A DNA stretch of 64,000 bases, taken from NCBI GenBank assembly GCA_938045585.1, contig CALIAU010000001.1, positions 339,011 to 403,010 of the forward strand, read 5' to 3'. Position numbers and translations under genes: made by a program. Position 1 is the stretch's first letter; each line of letters starts with the position of its first letter. Positions 43,161 to 51,498 of the stretch are shown piece by piece. Under the pieces are notes generated by a model. The model was not told the origin of the DNA. It saw nothing but the letters and a program-made list of their open reading frames with translations, and ran no database searches. Origin of the DNA: an uncultured Saprospiraceae bacterium (GTDB lineage: Bacteria; Bacteroidota; Bacteroidia; Chitinophagales; Saprospiraceae).

Positions 43161-45800
43161 TCAGCTATTGTGATTTACTCGCTTTCTTCTAAATAAAAAA
43201 AGCACTGCAAAAATGCCTAATAGCCAATACAGCCATGAAGAGCTTGAAAACATGAGCGGTTCAATATTTCCTAATACCACTATACCTGACCAATAATAAG
43301 GATGGATATCTTTACCTGAGTTATTTGCCAAATAAATTCGTTTAGCCTGGGCTAATGCGGAGGATTTATTGGACCCATCTTTTAACTCCCTATAAAATGT
43401 GGAGATAATTTCTCTAGTGCTTGTTTCATTTACCTTCCAAAGGGAAGAAACAATAGAACTTGCTCCTGCATAGGTAAATCCTCTGGCTAAGCTTAGAACT
43501 CCTTCGCCTTCTTTAAAGTCTCCAGCACTGGTGTTGCATGCTGAGAGGACAATCATCTCTGTATTGAGATCCATATTATATAATTCACTTAAATAGAGTA
43601 GGGTGGAGTCCTTTGAGCCGGTTGTATCCGAAAAAGCGATATAAGAAAAATCATTATCTCTTGGGTGGATATCTGCATGTGCAGAAACATGGACAACATC
43701 AGCTGAGCCAATATGCTGTTTAAAATTTGCCTTGGCTGCTTCAGCGTTTTTAAAAACCCTTTTCGTGTTAAACAGGTCAGAGACAAAATCTATTTCTTTA
43801 ATGTTTTCACTTAGAGGACTAAAAGCATATCCAGCTATACTGGCTGTATACTCTGGAGCAAAGCCAAGAAAGTTTGATTCTGATCTACCTCTTTTCTTCA
43901 TCATTTCGTTTACGCTGAGAGAAAATGCGTAGGAAACATTATGTGATTCTATCAAATACTTTCCAGCTGAATTTTGCAGGGCCTCAAATGGAATGGCACT
44001 AGATAAACCCTGGGGAATAACTAGGATGTTTTTTTTCAATTCAGATTGGATAGGGGCAATCAATAAATCAAACAAACTTTTGGAAAGTGTTTCTATGGAG
44101 TCTATGTCAGATCTAAAATTCCTAACAGCTCGATTAAAAGCAAATATGTCTTCTTTATGTTTACTTGTGTACTTTAATTTTTGTGTGTTGAGTTCTTCAT
44201 GGTTACTTAGTATGAGAAAAGCAACTGAGTCAGTTAGATAGTATTGAAGGATACTCGTGTTGGGATATTGAGATACCAACGAGTCGATTGCAACACTACT
44301 ATGATCTAAAACAGAAGATTTAGAGCGCAATACTTGAATACTATCTTGAAGTTGTGCATTTCGTTTACCAATTAAATTCCGCTCAAAAGTATTTAACTTA
44401 GAATTTCTTAAAAGCATTTTATTTGAGAGCAGACTGTCTTGTAAGGCTTTAAGCGTATTAAACTTCCGTTCTCCTAAATCTCTTTTTAAGAAAGAGTTCT
44501 GTCTGATTTCATCATATAGAGCCAGAGATTTTGACTCTTCTAAATAGGCATACAATTCTAGGTCTGTTAGCTGTAATCGTTCTTGATAAGTGAATACTAA
44601 GCGGACTAATTCTGCATGAAGATCAAGTAAGTTGATTTTGTCTTTTTGGAATTCAGCCTGAGACAACTTACCGAACAATATCTCTCGAACTTGATGTATC
44701 TGTTCTTGCGCAATTGGCGTTTTATTTTGAATTAAATTTATCTCCGCTAGTCCTAGATTAGCTCGAATAAATGCCAGGTCATCAATAATCGTTTCCAATT
44801 CATCTTTCTTCGCTAAAGATCGGTTGAGCGCGCTTCTGAAATGCTCAGCTGATTCAAGATATGCCTTTTTAGATAAAAAAAAGCTACCTAAGTTATTATG
44901 GATTCTTCTCTCTTGACCTACTAATTTGCTTTCATTAATAATTTTCTTTTGTAAACGAACATAGGCATCTTCTTCTCCAGAAAATTTATAATATTTTGAA
45001 AGGAAACGATCTTTAATGTCTAGAAAGTTAAATAAGTCAAAATCTTTGGGTACCTGATTTAAATAAAACTCTGCAGAATCTTGTTGACTGAAATTTATAA
45101 AATGTTCCGCTGCTAAGAGGTCGAGACAATTACTGAAATATAAGCCTATATCTGATGTGTCACTATATAGTTCTTGAAATTCTTGTTTTAGTGGAAAGTA
45201 TGCATCAATATCCTGGAGACTCGGACTCTTTTCTACTCTAATCATAAATTGATAATACTTTGCAGATAGTCCTTCCCGAATAGCATCCATTGAATTACTA
45301 GATTTGGAATACTCGAATGTTTTTTCAAATGTACGTAGCGCCTTTTCATAATACCCTAAGGCACTATAGGTATTCCCTTTATAGATGTATAAGGTAATGA
45401 GATTATTGAAGTCATTTCTACTTTGAATTTTGGTAATGTTCGTATAGTCCTCTATCCCTTGATTGACCAGGGCTAATTTATTATACGGCCCATTAGTAAC
45501 ATAAGTATACTGACTAGTAAACAATTGAAAGAATACTTCCTTGTATATGGAATCTGCAAGGGTGGAAGGACATGAATCTATACTTTCAAGAACAGTGTTT
45601 TTGATAAGCTCCATATTTGACCTTAAATAAGCCTTATCTAGTAGGAAGATAGAATCTATTATTCCTTCCATTCTGGATGTGTCACAAGTTTTGAATGCAT
45701 CTAATTGATCATTCCATTGCCAAGTGGACTGACCAAGGGTAGCCTGAGATATAAAAATCAGGATCAAGATCTGTGCTAGTATCCTTTTTAGTTGGGACAA
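43161..45800 (-). CDS. TPR-CHAT domain protein (caspase-like protease) with C-terminal membrane helix
   Basis: The 879-residue protein has a signal or anchor sequence (ILAQILILIFISQATLGQ), tetratricopeptide-like helical repeats over about residues 100-380 (for example GNTYSALGYYEKALRTFEKT), a coiled-coil linker, and a CHAT domain from about 575 to 850. The catalytic dyad is intact: His708 in HVSAHAD and Cys755 in LSACNTSAG. A C-terminal membrane helix (WLYWLLGIFAVLFLF) is followed by basic residues. CHAT proteases are caspase relatives (separase, gingipain clan) used in type III-E CRISPR and other signalling. Here it sits in an operon with two CPH-motif small proteins and faces a sigma gene pair. 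Confidence 0.9.
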   Translation of the reverse strand: MSQLKRILAQILILIFISQATLGQSTWQWNDQLDAFKTCDTSRMEGIIDSIFLLDKAYLRSNMELIKNTVLESIDSCPSTLADSIYKEVFFQLFTSQYTYVTNGPYNKLALVNQGIEDYTNITKIQSRNDFNNLITLYIYKGNTYSALGYYEKALRTFEKTFEYSKSSNSMDAIREGLSAKYYQFMIRVEKSPSLQDIDAYFPLKQEFQELYSDTSDIGLYFSNCLDLLAAEHFINFSQQDSAEFYLNQVPKDFDLFNFLDIKDRFLSKYYKFSGEEDAYVRLQKKIINESKLVGQERRIHNNLGSFFLSKKAYLESAEHFRSALNRSLAKKDELETIIDDLAFIRANLGLAEINLIQNKTPIAQEQIHQVREILFGKLSQAEFQKDKINLLDLHAELVRLVFTYQERLQLTDLELYAYLEESKSLALYDEIRQNSFLKRDLGERKFNTLKALQDSLLSNKMLLRNSKLNTFERNLIGKRNAQLQDSIQVLRSKSSVLDHSSVAIDSLVSQYPNTSILQYYLTDSVAFLILSNHEELNTQKLKYTSKHKEDIFAFNRAVRNFRSDIDSIETLSKSLFDLLIAPIQSELKKNILVIPQGLSSAIPFEALQNSAGKYLIESHNVSYAFSLSVNEMMKKRGRSESNFLGFAPEYTASIAGYAFSPLSENIKEIDFVSDLFNTKRVFKNAEAAKANFKQHIGSADVVHVSAHADIHPRDNDFSYIAFSDTTGSKDSTLLYLSELYNMDLNTEMIVLSACNTSAGDFKEGEGVLSLARGFTYAGASSIVSSLWKVNETSTREIISTFYRELKDGSNKSSALAQAKRIYLANNSGKDIHPYYWSGIVVLGNIEPLMFSSSSWLYWLLGIFAVLFLFRRKRVNHNS

Positions 45801-45825
45801 AAAACTGTTTTTGTAGTTACTACGA

Positions 45826-46158
45826 TTAGAAATTTAAAGGTGTTACTGGTTGAATTAAAATCTCGCCTTCTGTTTCAGTTACTGCAAAACCAATATATAG
45901 GAAGTCGCTATTTTTAGATGTTACAATACGTAGAGCAGTATTGTAGCCAAAGTCCTTGTCTAATTCTGGATAGGCTTCTGGGTATGCAAGATTGGGTTGG
46001 ATGCGTAGGACCCTGCTATTTATTCTTCTCACTTCAATAACAGAGTTTGTTTGTTGCCAACTATCTATGGTAATGTTATCATGATTAGACTCTAATCTAT
46101 ACGCGACGTTTTTACATGGACACGTCGAAGTGGGTTTATGTGGACAGGGACTAGACAT
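45826..46158 (-). CDS. Small protein with N-terminal CPHxPTxxCP motif (upstream of CHAT)
   Basis: The 110-residue protein begins MSSPCPHKPTSTCPCK and continues with a beta-rich body (ITIDSWQQTNSVIEVRRI, LRIVTSKNSDFLYIGFAV, GEILIQPVTP). It shares the CPHxP[ST]xxCP head with the 42773-43099 protein but little elsewhere except overall size and strand pattern. It is 2 bases from the membrane peptide gene upstream and 25 bases from the CHAT start, so it is in the CHAT operon. No signal peptide or membrane segment. Unknown family; a partner or substrate of the CHAT protease is one possibility. Confidence 0.72.
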   Translation of the reverse strand: MSSPCPHKPTSTCPCKNVAYRLESNHDNITIDSWQQTNSVIEVRRINSRVLRIQPNLAYPEAYPELDKDFGYNTALRIVTSKNSDFLYIGFAVTETEGEILIQPVTPLNF

Positions 46159-46160
46159 AG

Positions 46161-46373
46161 TTATTTATATGTTTGTTTTGATAATGATTCATATAGATCC
46201 TTACAAGTAGGGTCGGCATTTGATTTTTTCACAACATCTAAAGGCAAAATGCCCATGATACGTTCTGGACCGAGAGGGTCTTTTCTATTTTTCAAATACC
46301 AGTAAATTAGAAAGCTGAGTAGTAACAGTGCAATTGCTAATACTAGCACTGTGTAGGTGAGATTGGAATCCAT
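46161..46373 (-). CDS. Single-pass membrane peptide of the CHAT operon
   Basis: The 70-residue protein has one membrane helix (VLVLAIALLLLSFLIYWYL, residues 9-27), a basic stop-transfer segment (KNRKDPLGPERI) and a short cytoplasmic tail with one cysteine (NADPTCKDLYESLSKQ). It is 2 bases upstream of a CPH-motif gene and 90 bases downstream of the TPR gene. No family is recognised. A small anchor or holin-like role is possible but not shown. Confidence 0.65.
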   Translation of the reverse strand: MDSNLTYTVLVLAIALLLLSFLIYWYLKNRKDPLGPERIMGILPLDVVKKSNADPTCKDLYESLSKQTYK

Positions 46374-46463
46374 ATGCTAATAATTGAAGTTGTAAATGTT
46401 GTTCTTGTTCAACTAAATATAAAAAACAAATTGAATTATTTGAGAATTATATTCCTTAAAGTC

Positions 46464-47963
46464 CTATTTCTGAATACGATCTAAACCTGTCTTCGCCTTC
46501 TGATGAAGACTGTTTTTGTACTTACTGGGACTCATAGAAAGACATTCATTAAAGTACTTTTTCGCGTCTTCATATCTGCCTTGTTCCTCATAGATGATCC
46601 CCATTTGCAAGGCAGCATTGCAGGCAAAATATTTCTCAGAAGCACGACCACTCTCTACGGTCAATCTGAAATACTTTAAGGCATCCGGATAGTTTTTAAG
46701 TTCCTGAGTAGACCTACCTAGCCTATAATAGTACTCTAATACTAAGTTTGTATTATAGATATACTTTTCAGAATTTTGTATCAGATAATTGTAGGCGCGT
46801 TGATTGTATCCGCCATCAAATAATAAGCGCGCTCTGAGTATATCAATATTTGGAATGATGCCCTCATCATATTCTTTCTGCGCCTGCTTGTCGTCATCTA
46901 CCAATTCTGTTCCTACCGTGTTTACACGCTTAATATATTTCTTATAAGCGGATTCATCTTCATTGATAACAAGCTCGTACCAGGCTAGCTTTTGGTAGGC
47001 TTCTTTAAGATAAAGTCTTCCTGTAAAATTTGTTACAAAGCGCTTGAGTGGAATGTCCGCCGCTGGATCGAGTTTACGCAGTTTGCTTAAGCCCATTAAG
47101 AAATCTAAGTAGGGGAAGGATAGGTATTCTGGTCCACTTACACGTTCTGAAAGAATAGCAATTGCCTCATCATTGTAACCTGCTCTTTGGGCAACTTTTG
47201 CATACAAGAAATTTACTAGATTAGAAGAGCTGTGGTCCAACTTACTGTTCTTTAGTGCTTGATACGCGGCCTCCTTATCATTTTTTTGGTACAGCGTTAT
47301 AATCACATGAGATGCCAATGCCTCTGCATAAAAAAATGACTTTTCTTTCTTAGTATATTCCAGCAGTTCCAATATCTCTCGTTCGCCTTGTTCTAGATCT
47401 CCTTCTAGCGTAAATATTTTTTTGATCAGTCTAGGAATAGGGATAGTTTCATTTACTGCATGGATGACAGATAAACTTTTCTTGTTTTCTATAAAGCTAG
47501 GATGGCGTGTCTCATTTTGTTTGAGATCTCGATATGCTGAGTATAGATCTCTTAAAGCATTAAACTGTTCTCCGAATTTTGAACGCGCCAGTGCCCATTG
47601 TAGATTTATTTCCGCCTGCGAGAATAGATAATACGGAGATGTTTTGTCGCCGTACTTTTGAATATGTTTTATGCGCTTCTTTCTATTCTTTTCTAAACGT
47701 TTAAATTCCTTCTTGTCTTCGTTTATAAATACGGTGTAGAAGTCTATATAGTTTTCAATATGTAGTTGAGCTAAGTTGTCTGGATCAGACTGTTTTAATG
47801 CAGCCAAAGAAGTGCGTGCTTTCTCTAGTTTAAGCTCTAGGATATCTTGATAAATAGCTTGCAACTCTTCTGAATATTCAAACCTTGCCTGTCCAAAGAC
47901 TAGACTACTAAGGCCCATGAATAGAGCGATAAATAAGATTTTCCCTTGTAACTCTTTATACAT
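46464..47963 (-). CDS. Exported tetratricopeptide repeat protein
   Basis: The 499-residue protein has a signal sequence (ILFIALFMGLSSLVFGQ) and about nine TPR-like helix pairs; the last ones are clear (LEYYYRLGRSTQELKNYPDA, ALQMGIIYEEQGRYEDAKKY). It is probably in the periplasm and binds protein partners. It is separated by 90 bases from the membrane peptide gene, on the same strand as the CHAT operon, and may be part of it. A terminator at 47977-48012, just upstream, ends the neighbouring gene set, so this gene starts a new transcript. Confidence 0.85.
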   Translation of the reverse strand: MYKELQGKILFIALFMGLSSLVFGQARFEYSEELQAIYQDILELKLEKARTSLAALKQSDPDNLAQLHIENYIDFYTVFINEDKKEFKRLEKNRKKRIKHIQKYGDKTSPYYLFSQAEINLQWALARSKFGEQFNALRDLYSAYRDLKQNETRHPSFIENKKSLSVIHAVNETIPIPRLIKKIFTLEGDLEQGEREILELLEYTKKEKSFFYAEALASHVIITLYQKNDKEAAYQALKNSKLDHSSSNLVNFLYAKVAQRAGYNDEAIAILSERVSGPEYLSFPYLDFLMGLSKLRKLDPAADIPLKRFVTNFTGRLYLKEAYQKLAWYELVINEDESAYKKYIKRVNTVGTELVDDDKQAQKEYDEGIIPNIDILRARLLFDGGYNQRAYNYLIQNSEKYIYNTNLVLEYYYRLGRSTQELKNYPDALKYFRLTVESGRASEKYFACNAALQMGIIYEEQGRYEDAKKYFNECLSMSPSKYKNSLHQKAKTGLDRIQK

Positions 47964-47976
47964 TCAAATCTAAGAC

Positions 47977-48012
47977 GAAAAAAGCCCTGCTCAAGAACAT
48001 GAACAGAGCTTA
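47977..48012 (-). terminator. Terminator after the zinc-ribbon gene (minus strand)
   Basis: On the minus strand AAGCTCTG and CAGGGCTT pair (one G-U) around a 14-base loop and are followed by a T-run. It lies just after the stop of the 48036-48785 gene. Confidence 0.75.
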
Positions 48013-48035
48013 TTTAACTTTTATAAAACACCCAC

Positions 48036-48785
48036 CTATTTTGCTTCAGCATCTACAAGTTCGTCATCTACGATAACTCTTCCGCAGTGCTCACAGGTAA
48101 TAAGTTGGTTTCTTTTTCTAATTTCTATCTGTAACTGAGGTGGAATTCTGTTAAAGCAGCCACCACAAGATCCTCTTTTAATAGTAACTACAGCAAGTCC
48201 GTTTCTGAAGTTATTACGGATTCTATCGTACGACTTTCTTAGTCTTTCATCTAGGGATTCTCTGGCTGCATCTGAAGCTTTGTTTAACTTCTTTTCTTCC
48301 TTCTCTGTCTTCTTTACAATCTTCTCTAATTCTACTTTCTTTTCTTCTAAGTCAGTCTTTTTCTCTTTAAGCTTTGCTTTAGCAGTGCTTAATGCCTCTT
48401 TTCTCTTTTCCTTAGTAGAATCTGTTTCTCCAATTTTCTTTTCAGACAATTGAATTTCTAATTTCTGTAATTCTATCTCCTTGGTAAGAGCTTCAAACTC
48501 TCTATTATTCTTTACATCATCAAGCTGCTTTTCGTACTTAGCTATGAGAGCATTTGAATCAGCAATATTTGCATTGTGATTAGATACCTCTTGCTCAACA
48601 TCTTTCACGTTGTTCTTAAGTTTCTCAATACGTGTTGTCAACCCTTCAATTTCGTCTTCTAGATCACTTACCTCTATAGGTAATTCTCCCTTCATTACTT
48701 GCAGTTCATCAAGACTGGAATCTATCGTCTGAAGGTTTAGTAGGTTCTTAATTACGTCTTCTACTTTTGCAGTTTTAGTCGCCAT
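48036..48785 (-). CDS. Coiled-coil protein with C4 zinc ribbon (zf-RING_7 / CdsZ type)
   Basis: The 249-residue protein is a long antiparallel coiled coil (heptads of Glu, Lys and Leu from about residue 25 to 190), followed by a C-terminal C4 zinc ribbon: GSCGGCFNRIPPQLQ and ITCEHCGRVIVDDE. This DUF164-type architecture is widespread; it is thought to bind nucleic acid or a secretion or ribosome-related complex, but the role is unclear. It is 3 bases from the NIF3 gene, a pairing seen in many Bacteroidota. Confidence 0.92.
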   Translation of the reverse strand: MATKTAKVEDVIKNLLNLQTIDSSLDELQVMKGELPIEVSDLEDEIEGLTTRIEKLKNNVKDVEQEVSNHNANIADSNALIAKYEKQLDDVKNNREFEALTKEIELQKLEIQLSEKKIGETDSTKEKRKEALSTAKAKLKEKKTDLEEKKVELEKIVKKTEKEEKKLNKASDAARESLDERLRKSYDRIRNNFRNGLAVVTIKRGSCGGCFNRIPPQLQIEIRKRNQLITCEHCGRVIVDDELVDAEAK

Positions 48786-48788
48786 ATA

Positions 48789-49574
48789 TTATAAATAATT
48801 TATTGGATTGGTATTTACTTCGGTGCAATGGGCTGCAAATTTAGTAAATTTCTTACTTAGAAGCTCTTTAATCAGCTCAATTGTGTAGAATTCTGATTCA
48901 TAATGGCCTATATCGGCTATAATTATTTGATTATTACTGTCAAAGAACTGGTGATACTTGTAATCCGCAGTAATAAATAGGTTTGCTGACTGAGCTTTCG
49001 CCTCTTCCAGTAAGAAACTGCCCGAACCACCACAAATGGCCACTTTTTGGATAGTTTCAGCCAAAATCGGAGTGTATTTAAGACTAGAAACCCGCATTAC
49101 CTCCTTTACATGGCTTAAAAATGCCATAGAATCCCAGGGTTTTTCCAAATCGCCGATAAGTCCTGAACCAATAGCGGCATCATATTCTACTGGTTTCAAA
49201 ATTTTTGTATTTATCAGGCCCAGTTTTGAGGCAAATTTTTGATTTACTCCGTTTTCATGGACATTGTCCAGATTTGTGTGTATAGCGTATATGGCTATAT
49301 CGTTTTTAATTGCTTTAATTAAAGTACGTTCTATGTAAGTTTCTCCTGTGAACGAACGGATGCCAGAAAATATAATAGGATGGTGCGCTACTATGAGATT
49401 ACATCCTTTTTTAATCGCTTCATCTACAACCGCCTCCGTAGAATCTAAGCAGACCAAAACATCACTCAGCTCCATATCCCGACTACCACATAAGAGTCCG
49501 GCATTATCATAGGATTCTTGCAGGTGCAAAGGGGCTATACTTTCTAAATAATCTAAGACTTCTCGAATTTTCAT
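48789..49574 (-). CDS. NIF3-like dinuclear metal centre protein
   Basis: The 261-residue protein has the NIF3 (DUF34) motifs: QESYDNAGLLCG near residue 18, HHPIIFSG with metal-binding His near 63, AIYAIHTNLDNVHEN near 97, and the late ICGGSGSFL and GHYESE-FYTIEL. It probably binds two metal ions and forms a hexamer; biochemical role is debated (possibly GTP cyclohydrolase-I related). It lies between the zinc-ribbon gene and the nucleotidyltransferase gene with 2-3 base gaps. Confidence 0.93.
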   Translation of the reverse strand: MKIREVLDYLESIAPLHLQESYDNAGLLCGSRDMELSDVLVCLDSTEAVVDEAIKKGCNLIVAHHPIIFSGIRSFTGETYIERTLIKAIKNDIAIYAIHTNLDNVHENGVNQKFASKLGLINTKILKPVEYDAAIGSGLIGDLEKPWDSMAFLSHVKEVMRVSSLKYTPILAETIQKVAICGGSGSFLLEEAKAQSANLFITADYKYHQFFDSNNQIIIADIGHYESEFYTIELIKELLSKKFTKFAAHCTEVNTNPINYL

Positions 49575-49575
49575 G

Positions 49576-50049
49576 TTATGATTTATTTAGCGCATCAATC
49601 CACTTACTTGTAGAATAGGATCCTACTAAGGGGATTAAAATGACCTCTCCACCTAATGACTGAACAAATTCTGCACCAACTACTTCTTCTAGCGAATAGT
49701 CCGCCCCTTTGACTAGAACTTGAGGTCTGAGTGATTCAATGAGTTGTAGTGGTGTATCTTCTTCAAAAACTATAACATAATTTGTGGATGCGAGTCCCGC
49801 TAACATTTGAGTACGATAGGCAATGGGGTTGATAGGTCTGTTTTCTCCCTTAAGTCTTTTGACACTTGCATCCGAATTTAAACCTACTATCAGAATATCT
49901 CCCTTGTTTCTAGCAGCTTCTAAATACTGCAGATGTCCAGGATGGAGAATGTCAAAACATCCATTTGTGAAAACAATCTTTTTTTCTTCCAGCTCGGGTG
50001 AAGCAGTTTTAAGAAATGCACTTATATCCGTGAAAATTTTGTTTTGCAT
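49576..50049 (-). CDS. D-glycero-beta-D-manno-heptose 1-phosphate adenylyltransferase-like enzyme (HldE C-terminal type)
   Basis: The 157-residue protein is a cytidylyltransferase-fold enzyme with NGCFDILHPGHLQYLEAARN (HxGH motif), SDASVKRLKGENRPINP and the GADYSLEEVVGAEFV finger. This matches RfaE domain II (heptose-phosphate adenylyltransferase) used in LPS or ADP-heptose synthesis. The kinase half is not fused here and not in the window. It overlaps the stop of the flippase-like gene by one base. Confidence 0.9.
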   Translation of the reverse strand: MQNKIFTDISAFLKTASPELEEKKIVFTNGCFDILHPGHLQYLEAARNKGDILIVGLNSDASVKRLKGENRPINPIAYRTQMLAGLASTNYVIVFEEDTPLQLIESLRPQVLVKGADYSLEEVVGAEFVQSLGGEVILIPLVGSYSTSKWIDALNKS

Positions 50050-51080
50050 TATTTGTTTAAGATAGGAAGCATTATCAGAGAAATCAAACCTAGGAGTATA
50101 TTACAAAAGATAACGATCGCAAAGAATAAAATATTTGCAAAGGTAAATGCTTCGAATCCATTCACACCATAGAGTATGAGTGCCTGACTGATTAAGAAAT
50201 GATAACTACCCATCCCGCCTGGAGAGGGAAAGACAATGCCCAAGGAACCAAACACAAAAGTGACTAAACCTGCAACAGGACCTAAATGTTCAGTAGGAAC
50301 ATAGGCATAAAAGAATAAATAGGTCATGAGATAATAGCAAACCCATATTCCTATGGTCTGTAGTATGTAAACAAACTTTTGTTCAAGCTTCAGAATGGTC
50401 ATCAATCCATCAACAAGTCCAGTTATCTTTTCTTGGATAAATAGAAAAATCTTATTTGTAGAGTTTTGCTTTACTAAGCTTCGATAAATAAAAATAGACG
50501 ATACAAATCCTACTACTCCTAAGCCTAGTAAGATAAAAATCTGAGTAGAGCTAATTGCGCTATTTTCTTGTAAATAATTGACCATCGTTTGGCCTCCTAA
50601 AATAATAGCGAGTGCTATACAGATAAGTAAACAGACAACATCAATGACACGTTCAACAACGATTGTCCCAATGTTTTTTTCAAGTGGAATGTTTTCGTAT
50701 TTGCTCAGAGTGGCTGGCCGCACAATTTCACCCAGTCGAGGAAACCCTAGATTCGCGAAGTAACCCAGCATAACTGTCCCAAATGCATTGTACGTTTTGC
50801 TTTCATAGCCCATCACTTTTAGAAGTGCCTGCCATCGGATAGCGCGTAAATAATTACTGATAGTAAAAAGTACGACTACAACGAGCACCCATATGAGCTT
50901 AATCGATTTAAAGTCTGCAATAATCTTATCAATGAGAACACAGTCGGAATCTGCAATCCCTTTTAACTTGCATTCTTCTAAATATGCTTCGTTTTGTGAT
51001 TGATACAGTAGATACAGGATAACAAACCCCAGGGAGAAAAACAGAAGGAATTTGACTATCGTGAGTAGATTTTTATTCAA
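50049..51080 (-). CDS. Lysylphosphatidylglycerol-synthase transmembrane domain (flippase-like) protein
   Basis: The 343-residue protein has about eight membrane helices and the LPG_synthase_TM/DUF pattern GYFANLGFPRLGEIVRPATL near residue 110 and FPSPGGMGSYHFLISQAL near 290. Such proteins are flippases or flippase-like parts; this one lacks the MprF synthase domain. It is followed with one-base overlap by the heptose nucleotidyltransferase gene, which could point to envelope glycolipid export. Function inferred. Confidence 0.88.
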   Translation of the reverse strand: MNKNLLTIVKFLLFFSLGFVILYLLYQSQNEAYLEECKLKGIADSDCVLIDKIIADFKSIKLIWVLVVVVLFTISNYLRAIRWQALLKVMGYESKTYNAFGTVMLGYFANLGFPRLGEIVRPATLSKYENIPLEKNIGTIVVERVIDVVCLLICIALAIILGGQTMVNYLQENSAISSTQIFILLGLGVVGFVSSIFIYRSLVKQNSTNKIFLFIQEKITGLVDGLMTILKLEQKFVYILQTIGIWVCYYLMTYLFFYAYVPTEHLGPVAGLVTFVFGSLGIVFPSPGGMGSYHFLISQALILYGVNGFEAFTFANILFFAIVIFCNILLGLISLIMLPILNK

Positions 51081-51085
51081 ATCAT

Positions 51086-51433
51086 TTAGTTTACCCTATT
51101 CTTTTCATCAGGGAAGACAGCGATGGGCGTAAATTCTCTTGCCTCTTCTTGAGACATCCAGGCATAGGAAATAATAATTACAACATCGCCTACCTCTACC
51201 TTTCTTGCAGCAGCTCCATTTAAGCAGATAACTCCGCTTCCTCTTTCACCTTTTATAATATAGGTTTCTAGGCGTTCGCCGTTGTTGTTGTTAACAATCT
51301 GGACGCGTTCTCCTGGTATCAAATCAGCAGCATCTAAAAGGTCTTCATCGATTGTAATTGAACCAACATAATTCAAGTTGGCTTCCGTCACCGTCGCGCG
51401 GTGTATTTTTGACTTGTGTACTTGTATTAACAT
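51086..51433 (-). CDS. panD: Aspartate 1-decarboxylase
   Basis: The 115-residue pyruvoyl-dependent enzyme makes beta-alanine for pantothenate. The self-cleavage site Gly24-Ser25 is in NYVGSITID, so Ser25 becomes the pyruvoyl group. Other family parts are [18 protein letters not shown] and [20 protein letters not shown]. It lies on the same strand as panC, 65 bases downstream of it, so panC-panD are likely cotranscribed. Confidence 0.97.
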   Translation of the reverse strand: MLIQVHKSKIHRATVTEANLNYVGSITIDEDLLDAADLIPGERVQIVNNNNGERLETYIIKGERGSGVICLNGAAARKVEVGDVVIIISYAWMSQEEAREFTPIAVFPDEKNRVN

Positions 51434-51498
51434 AACGCCGCAAATTTAGAGTTTTCTATCAGTTAAAAGAATACCAATAGCAAACATTTGGTTCATTT

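Noticed and set aside
41390..47963. Type III-E CRISPR (Craspase) locus
   Set aside because: CHAT and sigma genes recall it, but no Cas7-11, Csx30, Csx31 or repeat array is present, so it is reported as a separate kind of module.
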